Below are positions 63,969 to 64,000 of a stretch of 64,000 bases of DNA, piece by piece; positions within the stretch are counted from its first letter, which is position 1, and every line of letters begins with the position of its first letter. The notes under the pieces were generated by a model. It ran no database searches and had not been told where the DNA came from. It saw only the letters and a program-made list of their open reading frames with translations. A program made the translations under genes and the position numbers. This DNA is from Alistipes ihumii AP11. GTDB taxonomy: Bacteria; Bacteroidota; Bacteroidia; Bacteroidales; Rikenellaceae. Location: positions 868,001-932,000 of the forward strand of contig NZ_CP102294.1 in assembly GCF_025144665.1 (NCBI RefSeq), given 5' to 3'.

Positions 63969-64000
63969 TCAGCAATCGCTGGGATGAATGGCCCGGAGGG

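Overview
The window looks like a high-GC member of the Bacteroidales, most likely Rikenellaceae/Alistipes-like (genus is an inference). Evidence: many starts are preceded by the Bacteroidetes -7 box TAnnTTTG, often with TTG about 19-21 nt upstream; there are no clear Shine-Dalgarno sequences; the gene set includes a TonB-dependent receptor, a CarboxypepD_reg/beta-barrel protein, DUF1573, GH78 and GH28-like lipoproteins, NfnAB, Rex and a Bacteroidetes-type DGR. Core genes are GC-rich and antisense frames stay open, so many long Arg-rich ORFs are phantoms. No rRNA, tRNA or CRISPR was seen.

Layout. 1-26.8 kb is mostly housekeeping: phosphoglucosamine mutase (cut by the left edge), nucleoside phosphorylase, dnaN, a DnaQ-like exonuclease, a LysM/PBP1 protein, a secreted phosphoesterase, htpG (with a sigma-54-like promoter), a hypothetical protein, a GNAT enzyme, a thioesterase, guaB, a short ribF paired with rex, a HAD phosphatase, an ion channel, a TonB receptor, a GH25-nadB-ThuA operon and prfC. 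27-38.9 kb holds a GH28-like lipoprotein, an outer-membrane barrel, lysS, a zinc-ribbon protein, tpiA and a SulP transporter.

39.0-45.8 kb is an AT-rich accessory island. It contains a 5'-truncated Rhs protein with a papain-like C-terminal toxin domain, three related exported proteins and several small immunity-like or lipoprotein genes (some broken). The modules are separated by three direct copies of a GC-rich ~165-bp sequence that encodes the LOTUS/OST-HTH C-terminus of an NYN-LOTUS protein. A fourth copy, with part of the NYN domain still attached, is at 58.66-59.17 kb.

45.9-61.6 kb returns to core metabolism: GH78 rhamnosidase plus a sugar isomerase, a CorC-type protein, mtnA, nfnBA, DUF1573, divergent bioB/bioD and a ThrE-type exporter. 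The right edge carries a diversity-generating retroelement: an RT with YVDD and IGNLTSQ motifs and an adenine-rich template repeat directly 5' of it. The variable target gene must lie beyond the edge or elsewhere.

A dispersed intergenic repeat (four clear copies, at 4.8, 18.65, 26.97 and 36.7 kb) keeps one open frame in every copy and matches no family I know.
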